Positions 26,261-36,035 of a stretch of DNA of 47,160 bases are shown here, one piece after another (within the stretch, counting starts at the first letter, position 1; each line of letters begins with the position of its first letter). The position numbers were made by a program, and so were the translations under genes. The stretch covers positions 1 through 47,160 of the forward strand of contig CAIXLG010000071.1 of NCBI GenBank assembly GCA_903920215.1, read 5' to 3'. Source of the stretch: an uncultured Chlorobiaceae bacterium. GTDB lineage: Bacteria > Bacteroidota > Chlorobiia > Chlorobiales > Chlorobiaceae. The notes under the pieces were generated by a model, which saw only the letters and a program-made list of their open reading frames with translations, was not told the origin of the DNA and searched no databases.

Positions 26261-26881
26261 TTGAAAGAGCAGAACGAAACATATTTGACGATCCCCAATC
26301 AGCTGACGGCGCTGCGTATACTGCTTGTGCCTGTTTTTGTCTGGCTTCTGCTGCAGGTTGATCCTTATATGAAACTGCTGGGTGTCGTTGTTTTTGTTTT
26401 GGCCTCGCTTACGGATATTTATGACGGTTATCATGCAAGGAAATACGGCGTGACAACCCGTCTTGGCGCTTTTCTTGATCCCCTAGCTGATAAACTGCTT
26501 ATTACGGCAGCTTTTTTCCTTTATGTCGGGATGGGCTTTCTGAGTCTCTGGATGGTGATTCTAGTTGTTATAAGAGATATTGTGGTTACAGCCTTGAGGG
26601 TCTATGCCGAAATCAAGAACAGGCCGGTTGTTACAAGCATCGAGGCGAAGTACAAAACTTTGGTCCAGAATATTTTTGTTTATGTCATCATGGCGCTGAT
26701 TTTGATGAAAGAGGCATCTTTTACAGGTGCAAATGTTGCGGTCATGACCAGCCGTTTTCTTGTTTCAGGTTATCTGAACTATATCATGCTGGCGGTAACT
26801 GTTTTTACCGTTTACACAGGCATTTCCTATCTGGTCAGCAATTGGCGGATTCATTTCCAGAAGCCTCTTGAGGGGCGATGA
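26261..26881 (+). CDS. pgsA: CDP-diacylglycerol--glycerol-3-phosphate 3-phosphatidyltransferase
   Basis: 206 residues. Makes phosphatidylglycerophosphate, the committed step to phosphatidylglycerol. The CDP-alcohol phosphotransferase motif is complete: D55-G-x2-A-R60-x8-G69-x3-D73-x3-D77. Four or five membrane helices follow. The frame opens at a TTG with CAGGGA directly abutting it, so the exact start is unsure; a TTG eight codons later is an alternative. It ends 4 bp before pgpA, whose product uses its product. Confidence 0.93.
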   Translation: MKEQNETYLTIPNQLTALRILLVPVFVWLLLQVDPYMKLLGVVVFVLASLTDIYDGYHARKYGVTTRLGAFLDPLADKLLITAAFFLYVGMGFLSLWMVILVVIRDIVVTALRVYAEIKNRPVVTSIEAKYKTLVQNIFVYVIMALILMKEASFTGANVAVMTSRFLVSGYLNYIMLAVTVFTVYTGISYLVSNWRIHFQKPLEGR

Positions 26882-26885
26882 TTGA

Positions 26886-27362
26886 ATGAAGCTTCTTGTG
26901 GCAAAAATTTTCTCCACCTGTTTTGGAATCGGTTATTTTCCTGTTGCACCAGGCACGTTTACAAGTGTCGTAGTGGCGATAGGTTACGTTTTTATTCCAG
27001 CTCTTCATTCTACACCGATTCTCCTCTCACTGGTGATAATCTCTCTTGCTCTGGGGATATGGGCAGGCAGGATAATGGAGGATGAGTATGGAAATGATCC
27101 TTCAATCGTTACCATTGATGAACTTGCCGGACAGTGCCTTGCACTTGTTGCTTTACCGGCAGGTTTGGTGCCCGTTTTGCTTTCACTCGCCTTTTTCAGA
27201 TTGTTCGATATTGCTAAGCCAGGCCCTGTAGATGCTGCCCAGCGGTTACCTGGAGGATGGGGCATCATGGCTGATGATGTGCTGGCCGGTTTTTTTGCAA
27301 ATCTTTCAGTGCGAGGCTCGCTGGCTCTGCTCACTCTGTTTCACCTTCCGCTTTCTTTATAA
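26886..27362 (+). CDS. pgpA: Phosphatidylglycerophosphatase A
   Basis: 158 residues, four membrane helices. Dephosphorylates phosphatidylglycerophosphate to phosphatidylglycerol, the step after PgsA. Family motifs: FGIGYFPVAPGTFTS, DPSIVTIDELAGQ, FRLFDIAKPGPVDAAQ and GGWGIMADDVLAG. The last 22 bp overlap the end of the convergent dxs gene. Confidence 0.93.
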   Translation: MKLLVAKIFSTCFGIGYFPVAPGTFTSVVVAIGYVFIPALHSTPILLSLVIISLALGIWAGRIMEDEYGNDPSIVTIDELAGQCLALVALPAGLVPVLLSLAFFRLFDIAKPGPVDAAQRLPGGWGIMADDVLAGFFANLSVRGSLALLTLFHLPLSL

Positions 27363-29272
27363 AACAGCTTGATGTTGTCCGCCATTGTCGGTGTGTCGAA
27401 GCCAATCTCCCTGTAGAGATCATTCATTGCGCCATGAGTTACGAATGCGTCTGGCAGAGCGACTTTAAGAACAGGGCGGTTAATTCGTTTGGCGTTGAGG
27501 TGGTCGATTACTGCACTGCCGAGTCCCCCGATCAGGCTGTTTTCTTCAATAACAACAAAATGGCTCGATCGGGCTGCGAGTTCTTCAAGCAGGTCGGTGT
27601 CGAGTGGCTTGAGAAACCTCATATTAACCACGGTTGGTGTAATGCCGTCGCGCAGGAGTAATTCAGCAACTTCAAGAGCTTTGGAGGTCATGTTTCCAAT
27701 GCTGAGAAGCGTGAGATCACTGCCCTGCCGCACAATCTCTGCTTTCCCTATTGGTAGAGAGGTGAAGTTTTTTTGCATAGCGATACCCGTGCCATTGCCT
27801 CTTGGATATCGGATTGCAACAGGCCCTTTAATATCATAGAGCGCAGTGTAGAGCATATCCCGAAGCTCCTGTTCATTTGCAGGGGCCATAATAACAAGCC
27901 CAGGAATGGCATGGAGATAGGAGAGGTCGAATGCTCCGTGATGGGTAGGGCCATCCTCTCCGACAAGTCCTGCACGGTCAATAGCAAAAACAACGTGGAG
28001 TTTCTGGAGTGCCACATCGTGAAAAAGCTGATCATAGGCACGCTGCAGAAAAGTCGAATAAATAGCGAATACCGGTTTGAACCCCTGAATGGCAAGGCCT
28101 GCAGCAAAGGTAACTGCATGCGGTTCGGCTATGCCGACATCGTAAAAGCGGTTTGGCAGTGCGTTCTGGAACAGGTCGAGCGATGTTCCGCTCGGCATGG
28201 CAGCGGTAATTGCAGTGATTTTTGGATCTTTCATGGCAAGTTCAACCAGAGTTTCCCCAAAGACCTCCTGATATTTTGGGGGAAGTGAGGTGTTGGCTTT
28301 TTTCAGGGATTTGCCTGTCGTTGTATCGAAGCCCCCGCTGTGAGCGTGCCATTTGCTCTGGTCTTCTTCTGCCGGTTTGAACCCTTTTCCTTTTGTTGTG
28401 ACAATATGCAGCAGCTTGGGATGGGGTAGTTCCTGCATCTCTTTGAGCGCCTTAACGAGCTGCTCCATGTTATGGCCATCAATTGGTCCAAAATACCGTA
28501 AACCGAGGGCTTCAAAAAATGCTCCAGGAGTCAATGCGGCTTTAAATCCATCTTCAAGTTTACGAACTGCAATTTTAGCCCTGTCTCCCATATCATTGTT
28601 GAACAGAGAGATGGCTGACCATATAAATTGACGGGCTTTGTTGTAGGTTTTATTCAGGGAGATGTTGACAAGATGTGTTTTCAGACCCCCTGTACTTGGT
28701 GAAATGGCCATCTGATTGTCATTGAGGATGACGAGGACATCGCTTTTCAAGTCTCCGAGGTGGTTCATGGCTTCGAATGCCATGCCTCCTGTCATGCTGC
28801 CGTCTCCAATGACGGCGATAACCTTTTCGTTAGTGCCTGCAAGGTCTCTTGCTGCAGCCATTCCGGCAGCAGCTGAAATTGAAGTTGATGCATGACCGGT
28901 GCCGAATGCATCATGGGGGCTTTCACTGGTTTTAGGAAAACCTGCAAGTCCACCGTAGCGACGGTTGGTCGGCATCTGATCTTTTCGTCCGGTCAGGATT
29001 TTATGCACGTACGCCTGGTGTCCGACATCCCAGATGATTTTGTCCTTTGGAGTGCTGAAAACATGATGGAGTGCAACCGTCAGCTCAACAATGCCAAGGT
29101 TTGATGCAAAGTGACCCCCGTTTACTGAAACAAGGTTTATGACCTCTTTACGGCATTCATCTGCTAGCGTCTGAAGTTCCGGAATACTGAGTTTTTTAAG
29201 ATCATCCGGAGAGTGTATGGCAGAGAGAAGTGACTTTTGCTGAGTGAATGGAACCGGCAGTGAATCGTGCAT
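27341..29272 (-). CDS. dxs: 1-deoxy-D-xylulose-5-phosphate synthase
   Basis: 643 residues. Thiamine-diphosphate enzyme joining pyruvate and glyceraldehyde 3-phosphate; it feeds the MEP isoprenoid pathway (carotenoids, quinones, bacteriochlorophyll tails) and PdxJ. Visible: FGTGHASTSISAAAGMA, the ThDP motif GDGSMTGGMAFEAMNH...LNDNQMAIS, DGHN, and DRAGLVGEDGPTHHGAFDL. Length is normal. It lies 90 bp after yjbQ on the same strand. Confidence 0.96.
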   Translation of the reverse strand: MHDSLPVPFTQQKSLLSAIHSPDDLKKLSIPELQTLADECRKEVINLVSVNGGHFASNLGIVELTVALHHVFSTPKDKIIWDVGHQAYVHKILTGRKDQMPTNRRYGGLAGFPKTSESPHDAFGTGHASTSISAAAGMAAARDLAGTNEKVIAVIGDGSMTGGMAFEAMNHLGDLKSDVLVILNDNQMAISPSTGGLKTHLVNISLNKTYNKARQFIWSAISLFNNDMGDRAKIAVRKLEDGFKAALTPGAFFEALGLRYFGPIDGHNMEQLVKALKEMQELPHPKLLHIVTTKGKGFKPAEEDQSKWHAHSGGFDTTTGKSLKKANTSLPPKYQEVFGETLVELAMKDPKITAITAAMPSGTSLDLFQNALPNRFYDVGIAEPHAVTFAAGLAIQGFKPVFAIYSTFLQRAYDQLFHDVALQKLHVVFAIDRAGLVGEDGPTHHGAFDLSYLHAIPGLVIMAPANEQELRDMLYTALYDIKGPVAIRYPRGNGTGIAMQKNFTSLPIGKAEIVRQGSDLTLLSIGNMTSKALEVAELLLRDGITPTVVNMRFLKPLDTDLLEELAARSSHFVVIEENSLIGGLGSAVIDHLNAKRINRPVLKVALPDAFVTHGAMNDLYREIGFDTPTMADNIKLFYKESGR

Positions 29273-29362
29273 AGTTTTTTTACTTCAGGGTTTAATGCAT
29301 ACTCTATGTTTAACCATGCGTTACGCTTTCCGGTTCCATGTAATCCTTTTTTATGCAGTCTT

Positions 29363-29788
29363 TTATAGGCCGGAAATCTGAAGGAGGATATTTCTCTGTT
29401 TGCGAGGCCCGTCAAGTTCTATAAAAAACAGTGACTGCCACTCACCAACTAAGAGCTTTCCTTTAGCAAATGGAATGGTTTCAGATGCATTCATGAGTAG
29501 TCCGAGCAGATGAGAATGGGCATTGTCTCGTCCATCAACAGGATTGAGATTATGAAGGTAGTTCCCGTCTCTTGGTGCAAAGCGTTTGAGGAAGGTCTCC
29601 ATATCCTCAAGAAGTTGATTCTCTTTTTCATTGATATTAATATAAGCGGTCGTATGCTGGCTTATAACGATTACCTGTCCCGAATCAATTCCTGATGAGG
29701 AGACAGCCTCAGAGACTTCAGCAGAAATATCGACGATTTCAATCGGTCTTGTCGTTTGAATAGTGATGATTTTTGTAATGTATTGCAT
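29363..29788 (-). CDS. yjbQ: YjbQ/UPF0047 family protein
   Basis: 141 residues, the usual family length. Conserved features: ISQHTTAYININE, GNYLHNLNPVDGRDNAHSHL and GEWQSLFFIELDGPRKQR. The clustered histidines probably bind a metal. Weak thiamin-phosphate-synthase activity has been reported for the E. coli member; the physiological role is unsettled. It sits 27 bp after the amylase-family gene and before dxs, a ThDP enzyme. Confidence 0.9.
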   Translation of the reverse strand: MQYITKIITIQTTRPIEIVDISAEVSEAVSSSGIDSGQVIVISQHTTAYININEKENQLLEDMETFLKRFAPRDGNYLHNLNPVDGRDNAHSHLLGLLMNASETIPFAKGKLLVGEWQSLFFIELDGPRKQRNILLQISGL

Positions 29789-29815
29789 CGGATAAAACGG
29801 TTATGATTGCTTGTT

Positions 29816-31258
29816 TCAGAAGGTTATGGCCACTCCTTCGTGAGGAGAGAGAGGTACCCGGATCATCAGGCCAATATGCTGAATATCGTCTCTTTTTTTG
29901 TTGGCATCAGTACTGAGGATGTTGAGTTTGTCAATCTCTATATGTTCAAGTGAAGGATGCTGTACCTCTATGGAAATGCTTGTCGGGCTGAAATTGGCCA
30001 GAATAAAGGCGTGTCCCTCTGTTGTAAACCGGTGAAATCCAAGACAGTGTGCGTTACTGGAAGCGTTCAAGTCAAGCAGTTCAATATTGCCCTCCTGAAA
30101 GACCCTGTTTTTCTGAAGAATGAAAAGTTTGTTGTAGAGCGCTGCCAGTGCACTGTCTGATGGTTCAGAAGCCTGCCGGACAAGCTGGACGGGAATTTTT
30201 TGCCTGAAACCCTCCATCTGGTCCTGATGGATCAGATGCATGCCCGGAGCAGTCAGCAATACCAGAGCTGCTGCATTGTTGTTGAGCCCTATTTCTTCAG
30301 CAGCCCTCGGCTCATCATGGTTTTCGAGAAAGCGACAGAGATGTTTCTGGTAGTTCCAATCTGCCGTCATGTGTCCCGACAGCTTTTCAACATTGACAGG
30401 GGCACTGCATATATAGTCGTAGAAGGGTTTATCGTAGGTAAAGTCAAATCCCTGCTGCTGCAGCTCCCACTCCTTGTTCCAGTATGATTCGGCAAGGAAG
30501 AGAAAACCGGGGTGACTGTGCTTGACTGCCTTTATTGCGTCGGCCCAGAACTCTTTTGTCATTGAGCCGCCGAGGTTGCTCCATGTTGTGTTGAAAACGC
30601 TTTTAAGAACTAGCATGGCAACATCGCAGCGCACGGCATCGCAAAGTGAGCTTATCCTCAGCAGGTTTTCAGTCATCATCAAGTGCGTTTCAGGCCTTGC
30701 GTAGTTGATCTGCAGGGTATCAGTCCAGGGTGCAAAGTATGGGTCTTTACCGTGTGCCAGATATTCCCCCTTGATATATTCAAAGCCGGTTCCCGGATCG
30801 TGACGCTGTTCTTCAATCGATACAGGAATAAAAAACTCAGGATGTTCCGGGAGGTATTCATTGTCGAGAGCAAGATGATTAGGCACAAAGTCGAGCATCA
30901 GTTTTATGCCGTTGCGGTTGAGCTTTTCGCGGAATAGCAGCAGTTCATCTTTTCCTCCGAGTGCTTCATTGACGGAGTATGAAGGAATGGAGTAAGGAGA
31001 TGATACTATATCTTCCGGCTTAACTTGGGGAATGTGCTCCAGGATTGAAGTTCGAAGACCTGGATGTGCCGTAGCAATAGCTTTGCTGTACTGACTTGGT
31101 TGCCAAACGCCCATCAGCCAGACAAGATCGAACCCGCAGGTTGAAAAAAAGGCGAACTCCTCATCGGGTATATTGCCGAGGGTAACGGGTCGATTATGCT
31201 CTCTGCTTAGTTTTTTCAGCCAGATTCTGGTATTGATTTCGTAAACGAGAGGGAACAT
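29816..31258 (-). CDS. GH13 alpha-amylase-family enzyme
   Basis: 480 residues from ATG 31258. (beta/alpha)8-barrel with region I DFVPNH (123-128), nucleophile D212 (AVRCDVAML), acid/base E257 (FLAESYW) and D315 (LENHDEPR); all three catalytic acids are present. A C-terminal beta domain follows. The family acts on alpha-1,4/1,6 glucans or makes glucosyl transfers. Storage-glycogen turnover is plausible in this group, but specificity is not readable. The frame extends 16 codons upstream to a TTG; no ribosome site decides the start. It is divergent from pcrA. Confidence 0.9.
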   Translation of the reverse strand: MFPLVYEINTRIWLKKLSREHNRPVTLGNIPDEEFAFFSTCGFDLVWLMGVWQPSQYSKAIATAHPGLRTSILEHIPQVKPEDIVSSPYSIPSYSVNEALGGKDELLLFREKLNRNGIKLMLDFVPNHLALDNEYLPEHPEFFIPVSIEEQRHDPGTGFEYIKGEYLAHGKDPYFAPWTDTLQINYARPETHLMMTENLLRISSLCDAVRCDVAMLVLKSVFNTTWSNLGGSMTKEFWADAIKAVKHSHPGFLFLAESYWNKEWELQQQGFDFTYDKPFYDYICSAPVNVEKLSGHMTADWNYQKHLCRFLENHDEPRAAEEIGLNNNAAALVLLTAPGMHLIHQDQMEGFRQKIPVQLVRQASEPSDSALAALYNKLFILQKNRVFQEGNIELLDLNASSNAHCLGFHRFTTEGHAFILANFSPTSISIEVQHPSLEHIEIDKLNILSTDANKKRDDIQHIGLMIRVPLSPHEGVAITF

Positions 31259-31494
31259 TACATGGATCGTTTTATTAGGTAATGGGCTTGCGGTCAAATA
31301 TAGCAACTCTTAAACTCAAATGAAGCAGCGAGGGTGCTAAAAACCAGAAATGGTTAGTATCGGTCAGGAGCAGGGTGCTTCGGGAGGTCCGTGATTTGTA
31401 AAACGGGGAAAGTTATGCGAAATTCCCACTGGATATTTTGGCGCAGGCGGGTCTGGTTGGAGGCGCTCTAACTGTTAACTGGTGTTTAGAAGTT

Positions 31495-33717
31495 TTGACC
31501 GATTTTTTAAAAGATCTCAATGAAGTGCAGCGCAATGCTGTAATCGCTACAAAAGGGCCGGTTATGGTGCTTGCTGGTGCCGGTTCCGGCAAGACAAGGG
31601 TGATTACCTATCGCATCGCATATCTTATCAATAATGAGGGGATTGCACCCGGCAATATTCTTGCACTGACCTTTACCAACAAGGCTGCCGGTGAGATGAG
31701 GCATCGGGTTGATACTCTGCTGCATAAGGGGAGTTCAAGCGGCTTGTGGATCGGGACGTTTCACTCTGTCTTTGCGCGTCTTCTCCGCAATTATATTGAC
31801 CTGATCGGTTACGACAGCAACTTTTCGATTTTTGACTCGGATGACAGTAAAAGTCTTATCCGGCAGTCAATGGGTGAACTTAATATTTCTGTTGATGCAG
31901 TCCCCGTCAATACGGTGCAGGGGATTATAAGCAGGGCAAAAAACAGCTTTATTCTTCCTGCTGAGTTCCATAGCAATGCTTCGGATTATAACCAGCAGAA
32001 GGCGTCGCAGATCTACGAACTCTATACCAGAAAACTGAAGGAAAACAATGCACTTGATTTTGACGATCTCCTGATCAAGCCGATTGAGCTTTTTAATGCC
32101 CGCCCGGAAATACTTGCTGAGCTGCAGGACTCTTTCCGTTATATCATGATTGATGAGTATCAGGATACCAACAAGGCGCAATATCTTGTTGCTAAAATGC
32201 TTGGGGCAAAGCACCGGAATGTTTTTGTAGTGGGTGATGATGCCCAGTCGATTTATTCCTGGCGGGGCGCTGATATTTCAAATATTCTGAATTTTCAGGA
32301 TGACTATCATGACGCTCTGACGTTCAAGCTTGTTGAAAATTATCGCAGTACAGGAACCATCCTTAAAGCTGCTAACAGTGTGATCAGCCGTAACCAGCGG
32401 CAGATAAAAAAAGAGTTGATTTCGCATCGGAACGAGGGTGAGCCTCTGACGCTTATCGAGGCATACAATGAACGTAACGAGGCCGAAAAAGTTGGAGAGC
32501 ATATACGCACAATGCGATTGAAGCAGGACTATGAGTATAGAAGCTTTGCTATTTTTTACCGGACCAATGCGCAGTCGAGAGTGCTTGAGGATATCATGCG
32601 ACAGCATAAAATCCCTTATAAGATTTTTGGAAGTGTGTCGTTTTACAAGCGCAAGGAAATTAAGGATGCGGTAGCCTATCTTCGCTTTATACTTAACGAA
32701 CGTGATGGCGAATCACTTTTGAGAATTATAAATTTTCCTCCTCGAAAAATCGGTGATGTCAGTATCGGAAAGCTGAAGGAATTTGCTGAGGAGAATGGGA
32801 TCAGCTTCTATGATGCTATACGACGGGCTGAGGAGGGCGGCTTTCAGGCGCGCCTGGTCACGGCTCTTGGTTCATTCAGCACGGTCATTGAGGCGCTTAA
32901 GGATCTTGCAGAGAGCGGAACCGTTTACGACGTTCTGAGTGAGCTGTTCAATTTGACCTCTATTCCCTTGCTGCTGCAGGCGGAAAACACTCCTGAATCG
33001 CTGGCCAGGAATGAAAACCTTCAGGAACTTCTTTCAATGGCCAGGGATTTTTCAGACCACAATCCTGATAATGGTTCGCTTGGGGATTTTCTTGAAAATA
33101 TCTCTCTTGCTTCTGACTATGAAGAGACGCAGGATTCTGATAATTACGTCTCTTTGATGACGGTCCATGCAGCCAAAGGGTTAGAGTTTCCAGTGGTATT
33201 TGTGACCGGCCTTGAGGAGAGGCTTTTTCCTTTGCACTGCTATGAGCCTGATGAGCTTGAGGAGGAAAGAAGGCTTTTTTATGTTGCTGTCACCAGGGCG
33301 CAGGAGAAGATATTTCTTTCATGGGCGCAGAGCCGCTATCAGTATGGACAGCAGCATTACTGTTTAAAATCGATGTTTATCGGTGAAATTGATGCTTCGA
33401 TCATTCAGACAGAAAGTGGAGTTTTGCTTTCAGATCGTCCGGAGAAGGAAAAACCAGTTGGTTCGGGGTTATCCTCATCAAAAGGATATCAGCCAAAAAT
33501 GGCAACTCCATCATCTCCTTTTGCTGCCGCTGATAAGTCGAATCTCTCAAAGTCTGGACTTCGAGCAGGAACGATGGTGCATCATGCTCTTTTTGGTCCG
33601 GGAACTGTGCTGGATGTGCAGGGAACCGGAGCTAAGCAAAAAGTCAGGATAACGTTTCGAAATACGGGTGAAAAGACCTTGATGGTGCAGTATGCCAATC
33701 TTAAGATCCAGTCCTGA
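31495..33717 (+). CDS. pcrA: UvrD/PcrA-type DNA helicase
   Basis: 740 residues. SF1A 3'-5' helicase for repair and replication-fork maintenance. Motifs in order: Q-motif LNEVQRNAV, Walker A AGAGSGKT, Ia LTFTNKAAGEM, II DEYQDTN, III VVGDDAQSIYSWRGAD, IV VENYRSTG, V TVHAAKGLEFPVVFV, VI EERRLFYVAVTRAQEK. The C-terminal tail (HHALFGPGTVLDV, VRITFRNTGEKTLMV) is the Tudor-like RNA-polymerase-interaction domain of PcrA. The start is probably TTG 31495 (MTDFLKDLNEVQ); the frame runs on to a TTG at 31438. The next gene starts 6 bp after its stop. Confidence 0.93.
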   Translation: MTDFLKDLNEVQRNAVIATKGPVMVLAGAGSGKTRVITYRIAYLINNEGIAPGNILALTFTNKAAGEMRHRVDTLLHKGSSSGLWIGTFHSVFARLLRNYIDLIGYDSNFSIFDSDDSKSLIRQSMGELNISVDAVPVNTVQGIISRAKNSFILPAEFHSNASDYNQQKASQIYELYTRKLKENNALDFDDLLIKPIELFNARPEILAELQDSFRYIMIDEYQDTNKAQYLVAKMLGAKHRNVFVVGDDAQSIYSWRGADISNILNFQDDYHDALTFKLVENYRSTGTILKAANSVISRNQRQIKKELISHRNEGEPLTLIEAYNERNEAEKVGEHIRTMRLKQDYEYRSFAIFYRTNAQSRVLEDIMRQHKIPYKIFGSVSFYKRKEIKDAVAYLRFILNERDGESLLRIINFPPRKIGDVSIGKLKEFAEENGISFYDAIRRAEEGGFQARLVTALGSFSTVIEALKDLAESGTVYDVLSELFNLTSIPLLLQAENTPESLARNENLQELLSMARDFSDHNPDNGSLGDFLENISLASDYEETQDSDNYVSLMTVHAAKGLEFPVVFVTGLEERLFPLHCYEPDELEEERRLFYVAVTRAQEKIFLSWAQSRYQYGQQHYCLKSMFIGEIDASIIQTESGVLLSDRPEKEKPVGSGLSSSKGYQPKMATPSSPFAAADKSNLSKSGLRAGTMVHHALFGPGTVLDVQGTGAKQKVRITFRNTGEKTLMVQYANLKIQS

Positions 33718-33723
33718 AATTGT

Positions 33724-34755
33724 ATGAAGATCCTTTTTGGAGTTCAAGGAACAGGAAATGGCCATATCAGCCGTAGCCGGGAGCTTGTTCGAAAGCTTAG
33801 GTCGGATGGTCACGATGTTGATGTGATCATCAGTGGGAGAAAAGAAGAGGATCTGAGAGAGGTGGAAATATTTGAGCCATACCGGGTGATGAAAGGCATG
33901 ACTCTTGTTACCCATAAGGGTAAGCTGAACTACATAGAGACGATGTTTCAGCTTGATCTTGTTCGTCTTATGACGGATATTCTTATGCTTGAAACTGCAG
34001 GGACCGACCTGATTATTACTGATTTTGATCCCATAACCTCTACGGTGGCCCGAATCAGAAATATTCCATCCATGGGGTTCGGTCATCAGTATGCCTTCCG
34101 ATACAATGTTCCTGTGGCGAGGGGAAATATGTTTGAAAAATATACCTTGCTGAATTTTGCTCCTGCCCGTTATAATGCCGGGCTTCACTGGAATCATTTC
34201 AATCAACCTGTTTTTCCTCCGGTTATTCCTGCCTTGCTCTATGCTGAAAATGCCAGAGAGGTTATTAAAGAGAAGATTCTTGTTTACCTGCCTTTTGAAG
34301 AGGTGGAGGATGTTACTGCTTTTGTTGAATCCAGTGAAGGATATGAGTTTTTTATCTATGGCAAGGTGATAGAGAGTCGTGATGAAGGTCATCTCCATTT
34401 CAGAGGTTATTCCCGGGAGGGTTTTCTGAATGATCTCATGGAGTCCAGTGGAGTAGTCTGTAATGCAGGATTTGAGCTTCCCGGAGAGGCACTTCATCTC
34501 GGAAAGAAGCTGCTGCTCAGGCCTCTCGATGGCCAGATTGAGCAGCAGTCCAACGCGCTTGCAATGGAGCAGCTCGGGTATGGAATGTCTACTCAGAGTC
34601 TTGACGTTGCCGTTCTGGCAGACTGGCTTCAAAAGCCATCCAGAGAGCCCTTGCATTATGCAAAAACCGTGGATTATATTGCCGAATGGATAGGGAGTGG
34701 CGAGTGGGAAGAGCTACGGAAATATACTGATGCAGCCTGGGGTGAAACCTCTTAA
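33724..34755 (+). CDS. MJ1255/VC2487-type glycosyltransferase
   Basis: 343 residues. GT-B-like protein with N-terminal GVQGTGNGHISRSRELVRKL and C-terminal GYSREGFLNDLMESSGVVCN...GFELPGEALHLGKKLLLRPL and EQQSNALAMEQLGYG, the pattern of the MJ1255/VC2487 family (related to MurG/UDP-glucuronosyltransferases). Likely adds a sugar to a lipid or surface polymer; acceptor unknown. Part of the compact plus-strand run from pcrA to the ArsA ATPase. Confidence 0.85.
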   Translation: MKILFGVQGTGNGHISRSRELVRKLRSDGHDVDVIISGRKEEDLREVEIFEPYRVMKGMTLVTHKGKLNYIETMFQLDLVRLMTDILMLETAGTDLIITDFDPITSTVARIRNIPSMGFGHQYAFRYNVPVARGNMFEKYTLLNFAPARYNAGLHWNHFNQPVFPPVIPALLYAENAREVIKEKILVYLPFEEVEDVTAFVESSEGYEFFIYGKVIESRDEGHLHFRGYSREGFLNDLMESSGVVCNAGFELPGEALHLGKKLLLRPLDGQIEQQSNALAMEQLGYGMSTQSLDVAVLADWLQKPSREPLHYAKTVDYIAEWIGSGEWEELRKYTDAAWGETS

Positions 34756-34767
34756 TATTACAACATC

Positions 34768-35346
34768 ATGCAGTTCAGGGATATTGTAACGCAATGCCGG
34801 AGTTACCGGAGGTTTGACAGTGGTGTTCCAGTTACTGAAGATGCGGTACGGGATCTTGTTGAGCTTGTATGCTATGTCCCATCGGAAAAAAATCTTCAGC
34901 CACTGAAATATATTTCTGTCAGTGAGCCTGCCATTGTTGCAGCCCTTTTCCCATTTCTTTCCTGGGCCGGTTATCTTGCCGATTGGCCTGGCCCGATGGA
35001 AGGTGAGCGCCCAACAGCTTATATTGTTATGCTTGGCGACCAGTCAATAAGCACTGAATTTGCGTGTGACAGCGGCATTGCTGCACAGACTCTTCTTCTT
35101 GGCGCGACAGCTTCAGGTATTGGCGGATGCATTGTTGCATCGCTTGATCGCCCGAAAATACGGGAGTTGCTGAAGATTCCCGAAAAGTATCCAATTCTCA
35201 TGGTCATTGCTCTCGGAAAGCCACAGGAAACTGTTGTTATTGACCAGATGTCGGGGGATGATTCTGTTCGCTACTTCAGGGATGTCCACAGTATTCATCA
35301 TGTTCCAAAACGGATGCTTGATGACGTGCTTTTGAGATTTCATTAA
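34768..35346 (+). CDS. Nitroreductase-family flavoprotein
   Basis: 192 residues. FMN-binding nitroreductase fold: N-terminal CRSYRRFDSGVPVTEDAVRD, VPSEKNLQPLKYI (FMN loop), DSGIAAQTLLLGATASGIGG and a C-terminal ALGKPQE. In place of the common 'PSxxNxQPW' it has PSEKNLQPL. Substrate unknown. Twelve bp after the glycosyltransferase and 10 bp before aat. Confidence 0.87.
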   Translation: MQFRDIVTQCRSYRRFDSGVPVTEDAVRDLVELVCYVPSEKNLQPLKYISVSEPAIVAALFPFLSWAGYLADWPGPMEGERPTAYIVMLGDQSISTEFACDSGIAAQTLLLGATASGIGGCIVASLDRPKIRELLKIPEKYPILMVIALGKPQETVVIDQMSGDDSVRYFRDVHSIHHVPKRMLDDVLLRFH

Positions 35347-35356
35347 CCCCGGCGTG

Positions 35357-35941
35357 ATGATCCGTATTGATGAACTGCTCAGGGCCTACCATCAGGGTTT
35401 TTTTCCTATGTCTGATCCTGAAGATGGAAAGGTCTACTGGTGTCAGCCTTACAAGAGGGCTATTGGGCGTCTTGATTCATACAAACCCTCAAGGGATGTC
35501 TGCCGTTTGAAAAGAAAAAAAGAGTTTCGTATCACTGTTAATGAGGAGTTTGAGGGAGTGATAAAAGGATGTGCCGCTCCTCGAAACAATGATGATGGAA
35601 CCTGGATTTCCAGCGAAATTATGGATGCGTATATCCAGCTCTACGAACTTGGTCTTGCGCACAGTGTTGAGTGCTGGTATGAGGGTGAACTTGTTGGCGG
35701 GTTGTACGGGATAGCTATGGGTGGCGCCTTTTTTGGAGAGTCAATGTTTTTCCGTAGAGCCTATGCATCACAGATAGCATTTGATTATCTGGTGGTTCAT
35801 TTGATCCATAAAGGATATCTGCTGCTTGATGCCCAGATTATGAATCCCCATCTCGCAAAGCTCGGAGCAGTTGAAATCAGTCATGAGGAGTATATGGAGC
35901 TCCTCGCTGATGCACTGGCGGAAAAGATTGTTTTTCTCTAA
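35357..35941 (+). CDS. aat: Leucyl/phenylalanyl-tRNA--protein transferase
   Basis: 194 residues. Adds Leu or Phe to N-terminal Lys/Arg to create N-degrons for ClpS/ClpAP. Signature blocks: AYHQGFFPMSDPEDGKVYWC, APRNNDDGTWISSEIMDAYI, HSVECWYEGELVGGLYGIAM, GGAFFGESMFFRRAYASQIA, and LLDAQIMNPHLAKLGAVEI. A GTG codon precedes the ATG used here. Confidence 0.94.
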   Translation: MIRIDELLRAYHQGFFPMSDPEDGKVYWCQPYKRAIGRLDSYKPSRDVCRLKRKKEFRITVNEEFEGVIKGCAAPRNNDDGTWISSEIMDAYIQLYELGLAHSVECWYEGELVGGLYGIAMGGAFFGESMFFRRAYASQIAFDYLVVHLIHKGYLLLDAQIMNPHLAKLGAVEISHEEYMELLADALAEKIVFL

Positions 35942-36035
35942 GCAGGGGAAAAGTAGTACCTTTATCGACGGTAGTTTTTCCCTTTCGAAGAGAGGACGCC
36001 TTTTGGGATTATTGACCTTTAACAGAGGAGTTTTT

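Noticed and set aside
33547-34656. 369-codon minus-strand frame across the glycosyltransferase
   Set aside because: Long but antisense to a clear MJ1255-type glycosyltransferase and the PcrA C terminus; no recognisable domain.
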